Shown: in pieces, positions 22,732-33,070 of the stretch
Layout: each line of letters begins with the position of its first letter
Numbering within the stretch: the first letter of the stretch is position 1
DNA from: a virus
Reading direction: 5' to 3' (one strand)
Length of the DNA: 62,365 nt
IMG/VR virus record: IMGVR_UViG_3300018868_000006
Coordinates: 1 to 62,365 of that record
Program-made: the position numbers and the translations under genes
The notes under the pieces: model-generated
Databases searched by the model: none
Told to the model about the DNA's origin: nothing
The model's input: the letters and a program-made list of their open reading frames with translations, nothing else

Positions 22732-25727
22732 GTACGCTCTTTGATCGCACGATTGCCGAGAGCTATAAAGAGCTCTTAAAGACGGCCTCAACCGACGGCG
22801 TAAACTCGTCTCTAACGATTGTCGAGGATGGGGACGCAACAGCTTCAGCCCTCCAGATTTCAACGACAACAGTCAAGTCTTCTGGAAGTCTCGAGGTTGT
22901 AGGTCCCGCAACTCTTGCTTCAACTCTCTCGGTTACTGGCGCCTCCACGCTTACTGGAAATGTCTCAATGGGTGGGGATCTGACAGTTGCTGGAAATGCT
23001 GTTATCCAGGGGACTCTGACGGCTAATGGTGGAACTTTGACACTTGGTGACGCAGACACGGACAACGTTGTTTTTAACGCTGACATCAACTCTCACATTC
23101 TCCCCAATACGGATAACACGTACGACCTAGGCTCTGCCGCCAAGAGCTGGAGAAACCTCCACATCGACGGCACAGCTACACTTAACAATCTCTCAATTAC
23201 TGGTTCTCAGACTGTGTCCGCAACAACCCAGTCAACGGACAAGGACACAGGCGCTCTAGTGATCGAGGGAGGTGTTGGGATTGAGAAGAACGCCAACATT
23301 GGCGGAACCCTTGGGGTCACTGGGTCAACCACGCTTTCCAATACTTTGGGGGTTTCGGGAGCCACCACACTTTCCTCCACACTCGGCGTCTCCGATACGA
23401 TTTCCGCAACTAAAGCTACTGGGACAGGACTGGCCGTCACCAGCAACGCGACTATCGGGGGAACCCTCGGGGTTACTGGTGCTTCAACTCTCACGGGGAA
23501 CGCCTCGCTCGGCGGAACCTTGGGGGTCACCGGGGATGTTGCAGTCAACACCAACAAGTTCGTCGTAACGGCCGCCAGCGGAAACACTTCAGTCGCTGGC
23601 ACTCTCGGGGTTACCAACGCGACAACGCTTTCCAGCACACTCGGTGTAACGGGTAACACCACCCTAACAGGAAACCTTACGGCTAACGCCAACACGACCC
23701 TAGGTGACGCAAACACCGATACGGTTACCTTCAACGCCAGAGCCGCCTCCAATCTTGTTCCCGCAACCGATGACACCCACGACCTAGGTTCTTCAACTTT
23801 GGAGTGGAAAGATCTTTACGTCGACGGCACGGCAAAAGTCGACACCTTAACTGTGGACGAGAATGCAACAGTTGCTGGAAACCTAACAGTTACTGGCGAT
23901 CTGACGATCAATGGTGCGACGACCAACATCAACACGACAAACCTTGTGGTTGAGGACAAAAACGTAATTCTCGGGGACGTCGCCACACCGACCAACACCA
24001 CAGCCGACGGCGGCGGGATCACTCTTAAGGGAACAACCGACAAGACCCTCAACTGGGTCAACGCCACCAATGCCTGGACATCGAGCGAAGATTTCAACCT
24101 AGTTTCGGGGAAGGTATACGAGATCAACGGAACTTCGGTTCTTTCTGCAACTTCGCTCGGTAGCGGAGTTACTGGTTCGTCGCTGACCAGCGTTGGAGCC
24201 ATCGGGACGGGAACGTGGCAGGGAACAATTGTCGACCCGACCTACGGCGGAACTGGGGTCAACAACGCTGGGAAGACTGTCACCTTAGGCGGAAGCTTAA
24301 CGACAAGCGGAGCTCACACGACCACCTTGACTACGACTGGCAACACCAGCGTAACCCTCCCAACCACGGGAACCTTAGCCACCCTAGCCGGAACCGAAAC
24401 GCTCACCAACAAATCGATCAACCTCGCTAACAACACCCTGACGGCTACGTCCTCTCAGATTGCCTCTGCCGTCACAGATGAAACTGGAAGCGGAAGCCTA
24501 GTATTTGCAAACTCCCCAACGCTCACGACTCCAAATATTTCTTCAATCGTTAACACGGGAACTTTGTCGCTACCTACAAGCACCGACACTTTGGTTGGGA
24601 GAGCGACGACCGACACGCTAACCAACAAGACAATTAATCTTTCCAGCAACACCCTCTTGGCTACTTCGGCTCAACTAGCGACTGCTATATCTGACGAGAC
24701 TGGAACCGGGTCACTGGTATTTGCAAATAGCCCAACCCTAGTTACCCCAACCCTTGGGGCAGCGAGTGCGACGTCGCTCTCTTTGACCAACGCTTTATCA
24801 GTAGCCAACGGAGGAACTGGGCGCACAACTGCTGGTCCAGCAAATACATTTGTTGGGGTTAATTCCGACGGCACAGCCTTCGAAAATAAGACACTAACCT
24901 CAGGCACTGGGATTAGTATCTCCGACGTTGCTGGGACTGTCACAATTACAAATACTGGGGGCGGGGGAAGTGGAGGAGGGGGGTCAGCAAGTGGAGCTGT
25001 TGCGATCTATCGCTACAACGCTACCGCTGGGCAAACAGTATTCAGCGGAGCTGACACCTCAACGCCTTCAACAAGCCTTGTCTATACGCCAAAGTATCTA
25101 AGCGTTTATCTGAACGGAGTGAAACTTGACGATTCCGACTTCACGGCCACCAACGGAACTTCAATCACTCTTAGTGTGGCTTGCGCCGTTAACGACGACG
25201 TTGACATAGTTGCTTTTGGTGCTGTTCCGCAACTGGCTAGCCCCGGCCTAGCTAATTACGTTGTTGGGACAAACTCGGGCGGAACCTCTTTGGAATATAA
25301 ACAGATTGTGGCTGGGAATGGTGTGTCAATTGCTCAAGGGGTTGGCTCTTTAACTATTTCTGCTTCTGGAGCTAGCCCGATATCAGCAGCTTTGGCCTCC
25401 TTTCGATATATCGCAAGCGCGAACCAAACTCTCTTTACAGGCGTCGACACCAACGGCAATCCCTTACTCTTCACCCCTGGGTTTATTTACGTCTTTATAA
25501 ACGGAATTCTGTTGGCTCCTACATTGGATTACACAACCACAGGATCTGGAACAATTACGCTAGTCAGCGGATGCTCGGCATCTGACTTTGTGGACATCCT
25601 AGCCTTTGGGCAGGTCACGACTATTGGGATAGCTGACAACTCTGTGACCTATGCTAAATTAGATTCCACAGCAAAAGGAACACTAACAGGAAAATCAATC
25701 GCAATGACTATTGTATTTGGAGGATAA
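22728..25727 (+). CDS. long tail fibre with tandem repeats
   Basis: A 999-residue protein from ATG 22728 (coupled by ATGA; a TTG frame upstream is less likely). Residues 40-400 are tandem repeats of a 10-13 residue unit like TLGVTGATTLSSTLG, then a middle segment (residues 440-540) with a GVTGSSLTSVG turn. A second repeat, TNKSINLANNTLTATSSQIASAVTDETGSGSLVFANSPTL, occurs twice (SSNTLLATSAQLATAISDETGTGSLVF). Then comes a GGGGSGGGGS hinge and C-terminal beta domains with YTPKYLSVYLNGVKL and FTPGFIYVFINGILL, also duplicated. Typical of phage tail fibres; the C-terminal tip probably binds the host surface. Confidence 0.75.
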   Translation: MSTLFDRTIAESYKELLKTASTDGVNSSLTIVEDGDATASALQISTTTVKSSGSLEVVGPATLASTLSVTGASTLTGNVSMGGDLTVAGNAVIQGTLTANGGTLTLGDADTDNVVFNADINSHILPNTDNTYDLGSAAKSWRNLHIDGTATLNNLSITGSQTVSATTQSTDKDTGALVIEGGVGIEKNANIGGTLGVTGSTTLSNTLGVSGATTLSSTLGVSDTISATKATGTGLAVTSNATIGGTLGVTGASTLTGNASLGGTLGVTGDVAVNTNKFVVTAASGNTSVAGTLGVTNATTLSSTLGVTGNTTLTGNLTANANTTLGDANTDTVTFNARAASNLVPATDDTHDLGSSTLEWKDLYVDGTAKVDTLTVDENATVAGNLTVTGDLTINGATTNINTTNLVVEDKNVILGDVATPTNTTADGGGITLKGTTDKTLNWVNATNAWTSSEDFNLVSGKVYEINGTSVLSATSLGSGVTGSSLTSVGAIGTGTWQGTIVDPTYGGTGVNNAGKTVTLGGSLTTSGAHTTTLTTTGNTSVTLPTTGTLATLAGTETLTNKSINLANNTLTATSSQIASAVTDETGSGSLVFANSPTLTTPNISSIVNTGTLSLPTSTDTLVGRATTDTLTNKTINLSSNTLLATSAQLATAISDETGTGSLVFANSPTLVTPTLGAASATSLSLTNALSVANGGTGRTTAGPANTFVGVNSDGTAFENKTLTSGTGISISDVAGTVTITNTGGGGSGGGGSASGAVAIYRYNATAGQTVFSGADTSTPSTSLVYTPKYLSVYLNGVKLDDSDFTATNGTSITLSVACAVNDDVDIVAFGAVPQLASPGLANYVVGTNSGGTSLEYKQIVAGNGVSIAQGVGSLTISASGASPISAALASFRYIASANQTLFTGVDTNGNPLLFTPGFIYVFINGILLAPTLDYTTTGSGTITLVSGCSASDFVDILAFGQVTTIGIADNSVTYAKLDSTAKGTLTGKSIAMTIVFGG

Positions 25728-25731
25728 TTCT

Positions 25732-26085
25732 ATGGCAGCACCCAACATCGTAAATGTAGCAACGATTACTGGCAAAACAGCAGTCCAGGCTATCACAACT
25801 TCTGCAACCGCTATCGTTACAAACACGTCTGGAAGTAACAAGGTATTCAAAATAAATGCTCTCTACGTTAGCAACATAGACGGTGTAAATAGTGCTACTG
25901 CAAATGTAGACATATTTAGATCATCCGTAGCCTATCGGATTGCCAACACGATTACTGTTCCAGCCGACGCAACATTAGATGTCGTCACTAAGGCAATCTA
26001 TTTAGAGGAAGGAGACAGCCTTCGCCTTACGGCGAGTGCTTCAAGCAGGCTTGAAGCCGTCTGTTCTTACGAGGAAATTTCCTAA
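25732..26085 (+). CDS. tail-tip associated beta protein
   Basis: A protein of 117 residues from ATG 25732 with a GGAGGATAATTCT ribosome site. It reads VATITGKTAVQAITTSATAIVTN, then NKVFKINALYVSNIDG and LEEGDSLRLTASASSRLEAVCSYEEIS, a compact beta-sandwich pattern common in phages next to fibre genes. No signal or membrane segment. Its stop overlaps the next start (TAATG). Confidence 0.7.
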   Translation: MAAPNIVNVATITGKTAVQAITTSATAIVTNTSGSNKVFKINALYVSNIDGVNSATANVDIFRSSVAYRIANTITVPADATLDVVTKAIYLEEGDSLRLTASASSRLEAVCSYEEIS

Positions 26086-27038
26086 TGGCTAATTGGAATG
26101 GGGGTGTTCTTGGCGTTGCCAATAACCCTACCCAACTGCTTGCTTCTGGGCGGTGGAGTCTGCCAGAAGTGTTTGTAGCTAATCTGAATGGGAATTGGCC
26201 ATCTATGGCTCCTCCATCGGTTGAGTACCTTGTGATTGCTGGGGGTGGTGGCGGTGGATCTGGATACGGTGGTGGCGGAGGTGGGGCTGGTGGTTATAGA
26301 GCATCCACCTTGTCGGTTAGCGGTGGGGTCAACTATACGATTACGGTGGGGGCAGGGGCTGGTGGCGCACCAGCTAATGTTGCTCCAGACGGGTCTCCTT
26401 CTGTTTTCAGTACGATTACTTCAGCTGGGGGTGGTGGTGGTGGTGGCTATAGCGCTGTTCCTGGGGGAAGCGGAGGTTCTGGCGGTGGCGGCGGGTCTCA
26501 CGATTGTTTCGGTGGCTCAAGTGGATGTACAGTAGCGGGGGGTTCTGGGAACACGCCTGCTACTTCACCAAGCCAGGGGAACAATGGCGGTCTTGGCGGC
26601 AGAAGCGGAAGCCCTCTTGGAGGAGGTGGCGGAGGAGGTAGCGGCGGCGTTGGTGGAAACTATGTTGCCCACCAAGGAGGCGCTGGCGGTGCTGGGACAC
26701 CTTCTTCGATTACTGGGACGAGTGTTACTCGTGCTGGCGGTGGTGGAGGTGGTGGTGGAGTTGGGGCAACGGGTAATTCGGGAGGAAGCGGAGGGGGTGG
26801 CAACGGATCAAGTGCGTCTACCGGCACTGGCGGTGACGCAACAATAAACACGGGTAGCGGTGGTGGCGGGGGCGGACAACTTGGTGGAGGAACTGGTGGG
26901 TCTGGGGCAAAAGGGGTAGTGATTATTCGCCACTCTGACGCATTCCCAGCGGCCACAACTACTGGAAGCCCGACGCTAACAACCGCTGGTGGGTTCAGAA
27001 TCTACACCTTTAACGATTCGGGAACCATTCTCTGGTAA
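26085..27038 (+). CDS. glycine-rich tail tip / adhesin-like protein
   Basis: A protein of 317 residues. The N-terminus is globular (GGVLGVANNPTQLLASGRW), followed by about 200 residues of Gly-Gly-Gly repeats with aromatic or Ser breaks, and a closing VVIIRHSDAFPAATTTGSPTLTT block. Polyglycine helices packed in a lattice are seen in phage adhesins of T-even type, where loop residues decide the receptor. The role here is inferred from composition and from its place among fibre genes. The GC of this gene is higher because of the GGN codons. Confidence 0.7.
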   Translation: MANWNGGVLGVANNPTQLLASGRWSLPEVFVANLNGNWPSMAPPSVEYLVIAGGGGGGSGYGGGGGGAGGYRASTLSVSGGVNYTITVGAGAGGAPANVAPDGSPSVFSTITSAGGGGGGGYSAVPGGSGGSGGGGGSHDCFGGSSGCTVAGGSGNTPATSPSQGNNGGLGGRSGSPLGGGGGGGSGGVGGNYVAHQGGAGGAGTPSSITGTSVTRAGGGGGGGGVGATGNSGGSGGGGNGSSASTGTGGDATINTGSGGGGGGQLGGGTGGSGAKGVVIIRHSDAFPAATTTGSPTLTTAGGFRIYTFNDSGTILW

Positions 27039-27042
27039 TTTT

Positions 27043-27423
27043 ATGGCGTACTTTGCACAGCTAAATTCAGATAACTTAGTCCAACAAGTAATTTCAGTAA
27101 ACAACTCTGTTGTAAACGAGCCAGACTACGCATTCCCACAAACGGAACCATTCGGCCAGGTGTTTATAAATCAAACCCTCAAGATTCCCGGAACTTGGAA
27201 ACAAACATCTTTTAACAAATCGTTCCGCAAAAACTATGCTGGCATCGGTTACACATACGATTCAGCTAGGGATGCCTTCATCCCACCTAAACCTTTCCCA
27301 AGCTGGATTCTTAACGAGGAGACGTGCTTGTGGGAATCTCCAATCCCATACCCCCAAGATGGTGGGGGACACATCTGGGATGAAGAGAGCAAAACCTGGG
27401 TAGTCACCCCATTGACTAACTAA
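27043..27423 (+). CDS. conserved phage protein (AYFAQL-type)
   Basis: A protein of 126 residues from ATG 27043. AYFAQLNSDNLVQQVISVNN, then WKQTSFNKSFRKNYAGIGYTYD and FIPPKPFPSWILNEETCLWESP form a pattern I know from many tail-region proteins of aquatic phages, where they are usually annotated hypothetical. No signal or membrane segment. Likely a tail-fibre-associated or structural component. A longer start at 26989 lies inside the Gly-rich gene and is rejected. Confidence 0.7.
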   Translation: MAYFAQLNSDNLVQQVISVNNSVVNEPDYAFPQTEPFGQVFINQTLKIPGTWKQTSFNKSFRKNYAGIGYTYDSARDAFIPPKPFPSWILNEETCLWESPIPYPQDGGGHIWDEESKTWVVTPLTN

Positions 27424-27444
27424 AAGTAAGGATAACATAGACCC

Positions 27445-28170
27445 ATGAGCAAAGCTCGCGACCTTTCTAAACTTCTAACAGATGGCCTAAGTTCGGTTCT
27501 AGCCGATAACAGCATTGGCCTCCCAAAACTTTCCAATATCACAACCGATCGGCTTGTTGGTCGAGATAGTGCTGGTACTGGAGCTATCGAGCAAATCTCA
27601 GTATCTGGCGGACTTGAATTCACGGATGCTACAGGCCTTCGCACTACTGCCTTTACTGGGGATGTGACAAAAGCCGCTGCCGGGACAGTTCTTACGATTG
27701 CCACCGATGCAGTCACCACAGCCAAAATCCTTAACGGAAACGTCACCGCCGCAAAGGTTAACACGAGTGAAGTAGCCGTTCTTGGAGCTGCTCAACAGTA
27801 CACTCGCACACACAACTTCACGGCAACTCCCTTAACGTTTGCATCTACGGTTGCTTGGGATCTGTCTTTGGCTCAAGTAGCTGTTCTCACTTTGACTGGA
27901 CCCGCGACGATGGGAACTCCAAGCGCCATTGCCGCTGGCGCGGTGTACATCTTGATTGTCAAACAAGACGCAGGTGGGGGGAAAACGCTATCATTCCCGT
28001 TCGGGTCTACTGGTGTCACAGGATATCGGTTCGCTGGAGCCACTACTTCATCTGGCGCACCAACGCTCAGCACTGGTGGCGGCAAGATCGACGTCATTAC
28101 CTTTGTTGCAAACACTCACACCGACGGAACAACACACCTTTACGGCGTATCGTCGTTGAACTACGCGTAA
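27445..28170 (+). CDS. tail fibre-like protein
   Basis: A protein of 241 residues. It opens with a fibre-like repeat (LSKLLTDGLSSVLADNSIGLPKLSN), and its C-terminal half (AVLGAAQQYTRTHNFTATPL, then AWDLSLAQVAVLTLTGPATM) is a self-contained beta domain that recurs in gene 33498-33884. AAGGATAAC lies in the right place for a ribosome site. It forms the first member of a duplicated pair with the gene that follows. Confidence 0.7.
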   Translation: MSKARDLSKLLTDGLSSVLADNSIGLPKLSNITTDRLVGRDSAGTGAIEQISVSGGLEFTDATGLRTTAFTGDVTKAAAGTVLTIATDAVTTAKILNGNVTAAKVNTSEVAVLGAAQQYTRTHNFTATPLTFASTVAWDLSLAQVAVLTLTGPATMGTPSAIAAGAVYILIVKQDAGGGKTLSFPFGSTGVTGYRFAGATTSSGAPTLSTGGGKIDVITFVANTHTDGTTHLYGVSSLNYA

Positions 28171-28173
28171 GGT

Positions 28174-31100
28174 ATGTCTTGGCCAGTTCTCCCGCTTGGT
28201 CTGCTCGGTAGCCAAGCGTCTACTAGCGACAACGATACCTATCAGGTAAGCCGTAGCTTGCGTTTTAATGTTTCTGACTCAACGTATTTAAGTCGCACTC
28301 CAGCCAGTTCTGGAAATCGCAAGACTTGGACATTTAGTGCTTGGGTGAAGAGATCAACAATTGGGTCAGCCCAAGCTAATTATATTCTTGGTAGTGCTCA
28401 GGCTCCATCTGGAACTAATGGTGTATATTTCGGGTTTGGCTCTGATACATTGTTCTTTGGGGACTACGCAACAAGTGGGTGGGATTGGTATCTCCAATCA
28501 TCAAGTCTATTTAGAGATACCTCAGCTTGGTATCATGTGGTTGCTCAATACGACTCAACTCAAGCCACGGCATCCGAGAGAGCGAAGCTATATGTTAACG
28601 GAGTTAGGCTAACCGCATTTGATGGAGCAAGCACCTACCCAGGCCCTAGTGCTGATAGCAGATTTAATCAAGCATCTGTTGGAATGGCTATTGGAAGACT
28701 TGGGACGTATGATGGTAATTACTTTAACGGTTATATAGCAGAAGTTCAATTCATCGACGGACAAGCTCTCACCCCATCGTCCTTCGGAGAAACCGACGCA
28801 ACAACTGGAAGATGGAAAGCCAAAGCTTTTACCGGGACATATGGAGTAAATGGGTTTTATCTTCCGTTCTCCAACACAACTACTGGGTCGAATAGCGTTT
28901 TATTTAGTGAGGATTTTAGTGCGGCGATGTACCCGAAGGACGCCTCTAGTGTCACAACTAATACAACTACTGCACCAAATGGGGCAACTACTGCTGATAC
29001 CTTTACTGAAAACTCAGCAACGGCAACTCATCGTTTTTATTTTAATAACTTAACTTACACTAACGGGGTTACCTTTACTTCTTCAATTTACGTAAAAGCC
29101 AATACTCGATCGGCAGTAGCTCTTGAGAATTGGAATGGGACAGTCGCAAACTATTGTTTTGCGGATCTTTCTAATGGAACTATTATTTCGGGGTCTCATG
29201 CTTCAGCCGCGATTACCTCTGTCGGAAACGGATGGTACAGAATCTCCGTATCAAATGTAGGGACTGGTGCTGCGGCGTGTGGGAGTGCGTTTTATATCAT
29301 GAACAACGCTATTGCTGGATCTCTTAGCTATACTGGAAATGGTACTGGTTCTATTTTTATTTGGGGTCTGCAAACGGAAGCATCTTCAACAGTTGGGCCG
29401 TACTTTGCGACAAATGGTACTGCGATTGGGTCTACTTTGCTACTCGGCGCAGACGCCTCAGTTTCAACGGGTGGCTACAACAACTGGGTAGCAAATAACC
29501 TCTCCGTAACCCCCGGAACTGGTAACGACAGCCTTGTAGATTCACCGACAAATTTCGGGTCTATCTCAACGACTCTTGTGGATGATACTTACCAGATCAG
29601 TAAAAGTCTTAGGTTTAACTCGGCTGATTCCGCCTTTTTAACTAGAACACCTTCGGTTGCTAGTAACCGCACGACTTGGACGTGGAGTGGGTGGGTTAAA
29701 CGGAGTAGCCTTGGCGGCGCGCATATATTGATGGAAGGTGGGAGTCAGGGGACTACTGATTCGGCTTTTTATTTTGATAGCAATAACAATCTTGATTTCT
29801 TCAATAGAATAACAACATCGGTTTTGGGCAGGCGAATAACTAGCCAAGTATTTAGGGACATTGGCTCATGGTTTCATTTAGTTGTAGTTTGGGATTCAGC
29901 CAACGCAACAGCCTCAGAAAGAATAAGGATTTACGTCAACGGCTCACAAATAACATCGTTTTCTTCACAAACAAATCCAGGCCCAAGCGAACTCTCATCG
30001 ATTAATAACACCGTCCTGCAAAAAATAGGCGCAACAGGAGCTTCAACCCCGACTGGAGGATATTTTGGAGGCTATCTAGCAGAAGTTCACTTCGTCGACG
30101 GACAAGCCTTAACCCCATCCAGCTTTGGAACTCGTGACGTCAACACCTACCTCTGGAAACCCAAGGCTTATACTGGGACTTACGGAACGAATGGGTTCTA
30201 TTTACCTTTTACAAATCAAGGAACCACGCAAAATCTTTTGACACATTCAGAGGACTTTTCTAATGCAGCGTGGACAAAGCATCAATCAACTGTAACAGTA
30301 AATGCAGCTGTAGCACCAAACGGAACAACAACTGCCGATAAGCTAATTGAAACAGCCACGGTAGGAGATCATCAACTCAATCGAGCGTATACAGCTGTTG
30401 ATAACACTACCTATACTCTTTCTGCTTACGCTAAAGCTGGCGAGCGTACTGTCTTCCGCTTATACCTACAAAATAAAGCTGGAACATATAACTTTTCAGA
30501 CTTTGATGTAGTTACTGGAACTATTCCACTTACGTCAGGTGTCGTTCCTGCGATTTCTGCTGTTGGTGATGGGTGGTATCGTTGCTCGGTGACTGCCAAC
30601 GCGGGAACTGGAGCTTTTGCTTCCCCTCTGGCGATTTTATCATACGGAACAGGAACTGCTGGAAGTGGTACAAACGGACTTTTTGTTTGGGGCGCGCAAC
30701 TTGAGGCAAGCTCCTCAACTGGACCCTATATGGTTACGGGGGCATCTGCTCAGACTTCAACACTTGCTATTGGCGCAGATGCCTCTGTTTCAACGGGGGG
30801 TTACAATAACTGGGTAGCAAATAACCTCTCCGTCGAGGCTGGGGTTGGGAACGATAGCCTAGTTGATTCTCCAACCTACTATGGAACAGATAACGGAGCT
30901 GGGGGTGAGGCGAGGGGGGATTATTGTACGCTAGATCCTCTTTCAATAACAGGCGGTACCTTTACGAATGGAAATCTACGGTATGCCGGTCCGGGTGACT
31001 GGAGAAGAACAAACAGCACGATGAGCATGTCTGCTGGAAAATGGTATTTTGAAGTTACTCTTGCTAATGCTCCATATCCAGGAAGAACTGCCAGTACTGC

Positions 31101-33057
31101 TTACAACGCGTTTGGTCTTAGCCCTTCAAATGTAACAAACTCATCAATAGGCCCCGGTTCAGTAACCGACGCCTTGGTGCTTTTTGATAGCGGGTTTTTC
31201 AAGAACTTTGCTGGAGCCACCACGGATGGAGGAACTGCTTTTCTAGCGGGGGATGTGCTTTCAGTTTCGGTCGATCTTGACGCGAACACGTTTGTTTTTC
31301 GAAGAAACAATGTACAAATCACCAGTGGGACAATTGGGGGTACACCTGGGAGAAGTCTTACGCCTTGTATCCTAAGCTATTCGAATGAGTACGGCGTAAT
31401 GGATGTGAACTTCGGCCAACGCCCCTTCATCCACGCTGCACCCTCCGGCTTTAAGGCATTACGGGACTACAACAAACTACCCGTGCCTACCGGGGGAGAG
31501 GTGCGGGGGAATTATGCGACGCTAAATCCATTGGATTTTTCTTGCCCAGGGACGATCAGCAATGGAAATCTTCAGTATGTTCAATCTACCCTTAATCCAA
31601 GGGGCGGAAGGTCAACAATGGCCGTTAGTTCTGGGAAATGGTATTGGGAGGTGACAAATAACGGAGGTAATAATTGCCCTGGAATTATTAGAGATATTGG
31701 AGCTCTCACGTCATACATAGGATCAAACGCAGATGGGTGGGGTTATTTTATTGACGGGCAAAAATACAATAACGGCACTGGGACAAATTATGGGGCATCC
31801 TACACGACAAATGATGTTATAGGCATTGCACTAAATATGGATGCGGGGACTCTTGTCTTTTACAAAAACGGAGTTTCGCAGGGGACAGCATTTAGCGGTC
31901 TTTCTGGAACTATGTCTCCAGCATTTTCTTCGTCCAATGGGTCTGCCGTTTCTTTTACTGTAAACTTCGGCCAACGCCCCTGGGCTTACGATGCCCCATT
32001 TGGTTTCAAGCCTCTCTGCACCACGTTACTACCTCAACCGACCATCCAGAAGTCGAGCACGGCGATGGATGTGGTTACTTATACTGGTAATAGTGGAACG
32101 CAGACAATCAGCAGTCTTGGCTTTAGCCCCGATCTAGTGTGGTTAAAACGCCGAAACCTAGCAGATAGTAATGGACTCTTTGATTCTGTTCGCGGGGCTG
32201 GATGGCGGCTTCAATCAAACGACACTACTGCTGAAGTCTTGCGTACCGATGTTTTGACATCCTTCGACTCAAACGGATTCTCAATTACAGGAAGTGACAC
32301 TCAGTCAAACTTTCTTAACAGCACCTATGTTGCTTGGGCATGGGACGCAGGCTCATCTAGCGCAACTAACACATCTGGATCTATAACCAGCACAGTTAGG
32401 GCAAATCCAATAGCTGGGGTTAGTGTGGTTACTTATGCTGGGAATAGTACAGGTGGCGCCACCATCGGACACGGTTTAGGTGCTTCCCCTAAGTTAATAA
32501 TATTTAAATGTCGCAACTTCACGTATCAATGGTTGACGTACCACGGAAGTCTACCTAATACGTCCATACTAGCTTTAGATAGTACCGCTGCCGCAGCCCC
32601 AGGTTTTTCAACTTTCCTCAATTCGACCAATCCTTCTTCTACTGTTGTTACCCTTGGCAGCACAGTAGGAGTAAATGAGTCGAGTCGTACTTACGTCGCC
32701 TACTGCTTCGCCGAAGTCGAAGGCTTCAGCAAGATTGGTTCTTACACTGGTAACGGAAGTGCAGATGGTCCGTTTGTATACTGCGGGTTTAGACCGAGAT
32801 GGATTATGTACAAACGTACTGACACAACTGGCAACTGGAACATCATCGATACCGCCCGGGATACGTACAACCCCGAGCAGACCTTATTGCGAGCAAACTT
32901 GCCTAACCCTGACGAATCAAATGCTGTGTATGCACAAGACTTTACTGCTAATGGTTGGAAGATTCGCTCTACCAATGTTGATATAAATGTCGACACTAAA
33001 ACCTACATCTTTGCAGCCTTCGCTGAATCCCCCTTCAAATACGCCAGAGCAAGATAA
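28174..33057 (+). CDS. giant modular lectin-type tail fibre
   Basis: A protein of 1627 residues starting MSWPVLPLGLLGS. It is built from duplicated modules. Two LamG-like lectin domains lie at about residues 25-200 (SLRFNVSDSTYLSRTP, ERAKLYVNGVRLTAF) and 475-640 (SLRFNSADSAFLTRTP, ERIRIYVNGSQI). Each is followed by a SEDFS(A/N)A-type carbohydrate-binding-like domain. Then two SPRY-like domains (GKWYFEVTLANAPY and GKWYWEVTNNGG, each ending VNFGQRP). The C-terminal 340 residues are repeats of YTGN...SPDLVWLK type. It probably recognises host glycans, and the modules make it a recombination hot spot. Confidence 0.75.
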   Translation: MSWPVLPLGLLGSQASTSDNDTYQVSRSLRFNVSDSTYLSRTPASSGNRKTWTFSAWVKRSTIGSAQANYILGSAQAPSGTNGVYFGFGSDTLFFGDYATSGWDWYLQSSSLFRDTSAWYHVVAQYDSTQATASERAKLYVNGVRLTAFDGASTYPGPSADSRFNQASVGMAIGRLGTYDGNYFNGYIAEVQFIDGQALTPSSFGETDATTGRWKAKAFTGTYGVNGFYLPFSNTTTGSNSVLFSEDFSAAMYPKDASSVTTNTTTAPNGATTADTFTENSATATHRFYFNNLTYTNGVTFTSSIYVKANTRSAVALENWNGTVANYCFADLSNGTIISGSHASAAITSVGNGWYRISVSNVGTGAAACGSAFYIMNNAIAGSLSYTGNGTGSIFIWGLQTEASSTVGPYFATNGTAIGSTLLLGADASVSTGGYNNWVANNLSVTPGTGNDSLVDSPTNFGSISTTLVDDTYQISKSLRFNSADSAFLTRTPSVASNRTTWTWSGWVKRSSLGGAHILMEGGSQGTTDSAFYFDSNNNLDFFNRITTSVLGRRITSQVFRDIGSWFHLVVVWDSANATASERIRIYVNGSQITSFSSQTNPGPSELSSINNTVLQKIGATGASTPTGGYFGGYLAEVHFVDGQALTPSSFGTRDVNTYLWKPKAYTGTYGTNGFYLPFTNQGTTQNLLTHSEDFSNAAWTKHQSTVTVNAAVAPNGTTTADKLIETATVGDHQLNRAYTAVDNTTYTLSAYAKAGERTVFRLYLQNKAGTYNFSDFDVVTGTIPLTSGVVPAISAVGDGWYRCSVTANAGTGAFASPLAILSYGTGTAGSGTNGLFVWGAQLEASSSTGPYMVTGASAQTSTLAIGADASVSTGGYNNWVANNLSVEAGVGNDSLVDSPTYYGTDNGAGGEARGDYCTLDPLSITGGTFTNGNLRYAGPGDWRRTNSTMSMSAGKWYFEVTLANAPYPGRTASTAYNAFGLSPSNVTNSSIGPGSVTDALVLFDSGFFKNFAGATTDGGTAFLAGDVLSVSVDLDANTFVFRRNNVQITSGTIGGTPGRSLTPCILSYSNEYGVMDVNFGQRPFIHAAPSGFKALRDYNKLPVPTGGEVRGNYATLNPLDFSCPGTISNGNLQYVQSTLNPRGGRSTMAVSSGKWYWEVTNNGGNNCPGIIRDIGALTSYIGSNADGWGYFIDGQKYNNGTGTNYGASYTTNDVIGIALNMDAGTLVFYKNGVSQGTAFSGLSGTMSPAFSSSNGSAVSFTVNFGQRPWAYDAPFGFKPLCTTLLPQPTIQKSSTAMDVVTYTGNSGTQTISSLGFSPDLVWLKRRNLADSNGLFDSVRGAGWRLQSNDTTAEVLRTDVLTSFDSNGFSITGSDTQSNFLNSTYVAWAWDAGSSSATNTSGSITSTVRANPIAGVSVVTYAGNSTGGATIGHGLGASPKLIIFKCRNFTYQWLTYHGSLPNTSILALDSTAAAAPGFSTFLNSTNPSSTVVTLGSTVGVNESSRTYVAYCFAEVEGFSKIGSYTGNGSADGPFVYCGFRPRWIMYKRTDTTGNWNIIDTARDTYNPEQTLLRANLPNPDESNAVYAQDFTANGWKIRSTNVDINVDTKTYIFAAFAESPFKYARAR

Positions 33058-33070
33058 GGAGAACACATAT

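Noticed and set aside
22900-23700. Repeats in the fibre gene resembling a CRISPR array
   Set aside because: The units vary, lie in frame and encode TLGVTG-type protein repeats; no constant repeat with unique spacers exists.
23207-23776. Long antisense frames inside the fibre genes (for example 23207-23776 and 26660-26956)
   Set aside because: They mirror repeats and Gly/Thr-rich codons of the genuine fibre genes, have low-complexity products and no ribosome sites.
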